From the NCBI RefSeq assembly GCF_003097135.1, contig NZ_QEQL01000002.1, positions 62,001 to 126,000 of the forward strand: a stretch of 64,000 bases of DNA. The letters run 5' to 3'. Numbering within the stretch: the first letter of the stretch is position 1; each line of letters begins with the position of its first letter. The translations under genes and the position numbers were made by a program. Below are positions 61,872-64,000 of the stretch, in pieces. A model generated the notes under the pieces. The model worked only from the letters and a program-made list of their open reading frames with translations. It was not told the origin of the DNA and ran no database searches. The DNA comes from Pseudomonas sp. URIL14HWK12:I12. GTDB lineage: Bacteria; Pseudomonadota; Gammaproteobacteria; Pseudomonadales; Pseudomonadaceae.

Positions 61872-63176
61872 TCAAAGCGTGCTGTCGCGTGTTTCCTTCA
61901 GGCACAACACGGCGATCACGCTCAGCAGCGCAGCGCCGGAAACGTACCCGCCTACATAGCCAAGCCCGCCCATCGTCACCAGCTTCTGTGCAAAGAACGG
62001 CGCTGCCGAGGCGCCGACGATGCCGCCCAGGTTGTACGCCGCCGAAGCGCCGGTGTAGCGAACTCGGGTGGGGAACAACTCCGGCAGCAGTGCGCCCATC
62101 GGTGCGAAGGTCGCGCCCATCAAAAACAACTCGATGCACAAGAACAGCGTGACGCTGGCGCTAGATCCCTGGGTGAGCAGTGGCGCCATGGCAAAGCCAG
62201 AGGCCACTGCGAGCAGGCCGCTGACCAGCAACACCGGCTTACGGCCGAAGCGGTCGCTGAGCCAGGCCGATATCGGTGTGGCCAAGGCCATGAACAACAC
62301 CGCAAAGCACAACATCCCCAGAAACCCCTGGCGGCTGTAGCCCAGGGTCGAAACGCCGTAGCTCAGCGAAAACACCGTAGAGATGTAGAACAGCGCATAG
62401 CACACCACCATCGAAAGAGCGCCCAGCAGTACCGGCAAGCTGTGACGAGCAAACAGCTCCACCACCGGCACTTTGGCTTTGTCGTGCGCCGCCATGGCCT
62501 TGGCGAATACGGGTGTTTCAGCCAGCCTGAGTCGCACGTACAACCCCAGCACTACCAGCGCCGCACTGAGCAGGAACGGCAGGCGCCAGCCCCAGGCGCG
62601 GAACTGCTCGTCACTCAGGCCTAGCGCCAGGGCCAGGAACAGCCCATTGGCCGCCAGAAACCCGATCGAAGGCCCCAATTGCGGGAACATCCCGAACCAG
62701 GCGCGCTTGCCCGGCGGCGCATTTTCGGTGGCCAGCAGTGCTGCGCCACCCCATTCACCGCCCAGGCCCAGGCCCTGGCCGAAACGCAACAGGCAGAGCA
62801 GGGCAGGCGCCCACAAGCCGATCTGGTCGTAGCCGGGCAGCACGCCGATCAAGGTGGTGCACAAACCCATCAGCAGCAACGAAGCCACCAGGGTCGATTT
62901 GCGGCCGATGCGGTCACCGAAGTGGCCGAACAGCGCCGAGCCGATCGGCCGGGCCATAAACGCAATGCCGAACGTGATGAAGGCCGAAAGCATCTGCGCG
63001 GTGCCCGAGCCCTGCGGAAAGAATACCGGGCCGATCACCAGGGCAGCCGCTGTGGCGTACACGTAAAAATCATAGAACTCGATGGCCGTGCCGATAAAGC
63101 TGGCAGTGGCTACGCGGGCGGCGGAATTGGCCGGTGCAGCGTCGGCCTGAGTGGCCGAGAGGGTGGAGGCAGTCAT
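61872..63176 (-). CDS. MFS metabolite:proton symporter (ProP/ShiA-like)
   Basis: A 434-residue inner-membrane transporter with twelve hydrophobic segments. The TAIEFYDFYVYATAAALVIG start and the FGHFGDRIGRKSTL and LSDRFGRKPVLL loops mark the metabolite:H+ symporter family of the major facilitator superfamily. Its substrate (shikimate, dicarboxylate, osmoprotectant or similar) cannot be told. A loading signal ahead of the ATG is not obvious. It converges with purT. Confidence 0.92.
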   Translation of the reverse strand: MTASTLSATQADAAPANSAARVATASFIGTAIEFYDFYVYATAAALVIGPVFFPQGSGTAQMLSAFITFGIAFMARPIGSALFGHFGDRIGRKSTLVASLLLMGLCTTLIGVLPGYDQIGLWAPALLCLLRFGQGLGLGGEWGGAALLATENAPPGKRAWFGMFPQLGPSIGFLAANGLFLALALGLSDEQFRAWGWRLPFLLSAALVVLGLYVRLRLAETPVFAKAMAAHDKAKVPVVELFARHSLPVLLGALSMVVCYALFYISTVFSLSYGVSTLGYSRQGFLGMLCFAVLFMALATPISAWLSDRFGRKPVLLVSGLLAVASGFAMAPLLTQGSSASVTLFLCIELFLMGATFAPMGALLPELFPTRVRYTGASAAYNLGGIVGASAAPFFAQKLVTMGGLGYVGGYVSGAALLSVIAVLCLKETRDSTL

Positions 63177-63393
63177 GGTGTGTCCCTGCAGTCAGTGCGA
63201 ATTGTTATGTGGCGCAGCACTGAAGCACGCCCATATGGGGCGGCAGGGCGCCGCCGGGGTAGGGCGAGCGCGAAGGAAAGCATCCAGGCTGGCTGACTGA
63301 GCCGGGCACCCCGAGTGCGGGTAGCACAGGGCCCGGCTGGGCTTGGTAAGCCTCTGGATTATAGGAACGGGCCGGCGAAGGTGTAAACGAAGA

Positions 63394-64000
63394 TTACAGG
63401 CGCGCAGGCGCCTGCCAGATCAGCACCTTGCTCGCGCGGTTATCGATGGTCTCGAGAATTTCCATGCGATAGCGGCCAATCTTTAGGCATACAGCGCTTT
63501 CCGGAATATTTTCCAAGGCCTCGGTGACCAGCCCGTTGAGGGTTCGCGGGCCGTCGCTGGGCAGCTGCCAGCCAAGCGCCTTGTTCAAATCGCGCAAGGC
63601 AATGGCGCCATCGGCCACGTGGCGGCCGTCATCTTGCGGATGGATATGAGGGTTGCGCTCGGCCTGCTCGTGTTCGAACTCGCCGACGATCTCCTCGAGA
63701 ATGTCTTCCAGTGTTACCAGGCCCATGACCTCCCCGTACTCATCCACAACCAGGCCGAGCCGGCGTTGCTGCTTGTGGAAGTTGAGCAGCTGCATTTGCA
63801 GCGAGGTGCCTTCCGGTACGAAATACGCGTCGTAGCAGGCTGCCAGCAACGCGTTCTCGGTCAGCTCGCGGCCGGGCAGCAGGTGCGCGATCTGGCGAGT
63901 GTTGAGCACACGCTCGACTTGGTTGATGTCGCCACGGTAGACAGGCAGGCGTGTGTGCCGGCTTCCGATCAGAACGTCCATGATATGTGGCAGCGGGTCG
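63394..64000 (-). CDS. HlyC/CorC family protein (CNNM-type), C-terminal part
   Basis: The gene runs leftward from beyond the window edge; about 202 C-terminal residues are readable. They include a CBS-domain pair (TRLPVYRGDINQVERVLNT and LGLVVDEYGEVMGLVTLED) and the C-terminal CorC_HlyC transporter-associated domain (ERNPHIHPQDDGRHVADGAI, NGLVTEALENIP). The full protein should also have an N-terminal CNNM/DUF21 membrane domain outside the window. The family is linked to Mg2+/Co2+ efflux. The frame remains open to the last base. Confidence 0.9.
   Translation of the reverse strand, partial: DPLPHIMDVLIGSRHTRLPVYRGDINQVERVLNTRQIAHLLPGRELTENALLAACYDAYFVPEGTSLQMQLLNFHKQQRRLGLVVDEYGEVMGLVTLEDILEEIVGEFEHEQAERNPHIHPQDDGRHVADGAIALRDLNKALGWQLPSDGPRTLNGLVTEALENIPESAVCLKIGRYRMEILETIDNRASKVLIWQAPARL

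Overview
The window is dense, high-GC, single-copy chromosomal DNA from a Pseudomonas, most likely of the P. putida group. The evidence is gene content and order: pta / slyD / gpx / cysZ / ahpB-like peroxiredoxin / trxB runs in the order I recall from P. aeruginosa, folM-folX-DUF1244-hopJ sits next to a flavodoxin and a short LOV photoreceptor resembling PpSB1-LOV of P. putida, and a compact second pstSCAB lacks phoU. I see no rRNA, tRNA, insertion sequence, prophage or CRISPR array. No gene-free stretch exceeds 300 bases; the largest gaps (2507-2760, 7323-7542, 19636-19912, 26824-27031, 33943-34181, 38853-39132) mostly hold regulatory signals.

Layout. 1-5500: small housekeeping genes, a YedK/HMCES-like gene, a lipoprotein M48 protease, a TMEM165/GDT1 manganese exporter behind a yybP-ykoY riboswitch, rsmC, a hydroxyacid dehydrogenase and a LysE exporter. 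5553-7322: a DUF1302 outer-membrane protein. 7431-11269: phosphate uptake pstSCAB behind phased PHO boxes. 11300-19635: one leftward seven-gene sugar-acid operon (DapA-like aldolase, Fe-dependent alcohol dehydrogenase, a fused DUF1537 kinase-PdxA2 protein, SSS symporter, sialidase-like protein, SDR, DeoR regulator) behind a cluster of GATCA motifs. 19913-22495: an orphan protein, a PLP dehydratase and an OmpA lipoprotein. 22595-28672: Pta, DUF3565, SlyD, glutathione peroxidase, CysZ, peroxiredoxin and thioredoxin reductase.

28716-33942: the tetrahydromonapterin operon (folM, folX, DUF1244, HopJ), then a probable blue-light module: a LitR-like MerR regulator, a PilZ-like protein, a LOV photoreceptor and a flavodoxin. 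34182-38852: SirB1-like protein, a leucine-dehydrogenase homologue lacking its catalytic lysine, a small protein under a canonical LexA-controlled promoter, an SMP-30 lactonase, PsiE, DUF3509 and a ribosome-hibernation factor. 39133-41341: an iron-linked DUF3649/PepSY/DUF3325 operon. 41333-50133: regulators, a permease, a dehydrogenase and a four-gene Aae-type efflux pump divergent from a LysR regulator. 51024-57263: a two-partner secretion pair. 57385-64000: L,D-transpeptidase, two NUDIX enzymes, gamma carbonic anhydrase, VUT family, purT, an MFS symporter and a CorC/HlyC-type protein cut by the window edge.

The most promising leads are the sugar-acid operon with its kinase-dehydrogenase fusion, the LOV/LitR/PilZ cluster, the SOS-type promoter in front of an unrecognised small protein, the dehydrogenase with K-to-Q at the catalytic position, the YedK homologue missing two of four active-site residues, and the 38-base palindrome ahead of the two-partner secretion genes. 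Start codons were chosen from ribosome-binding sites and homology; all functions are read from sequence motifs without database searches.
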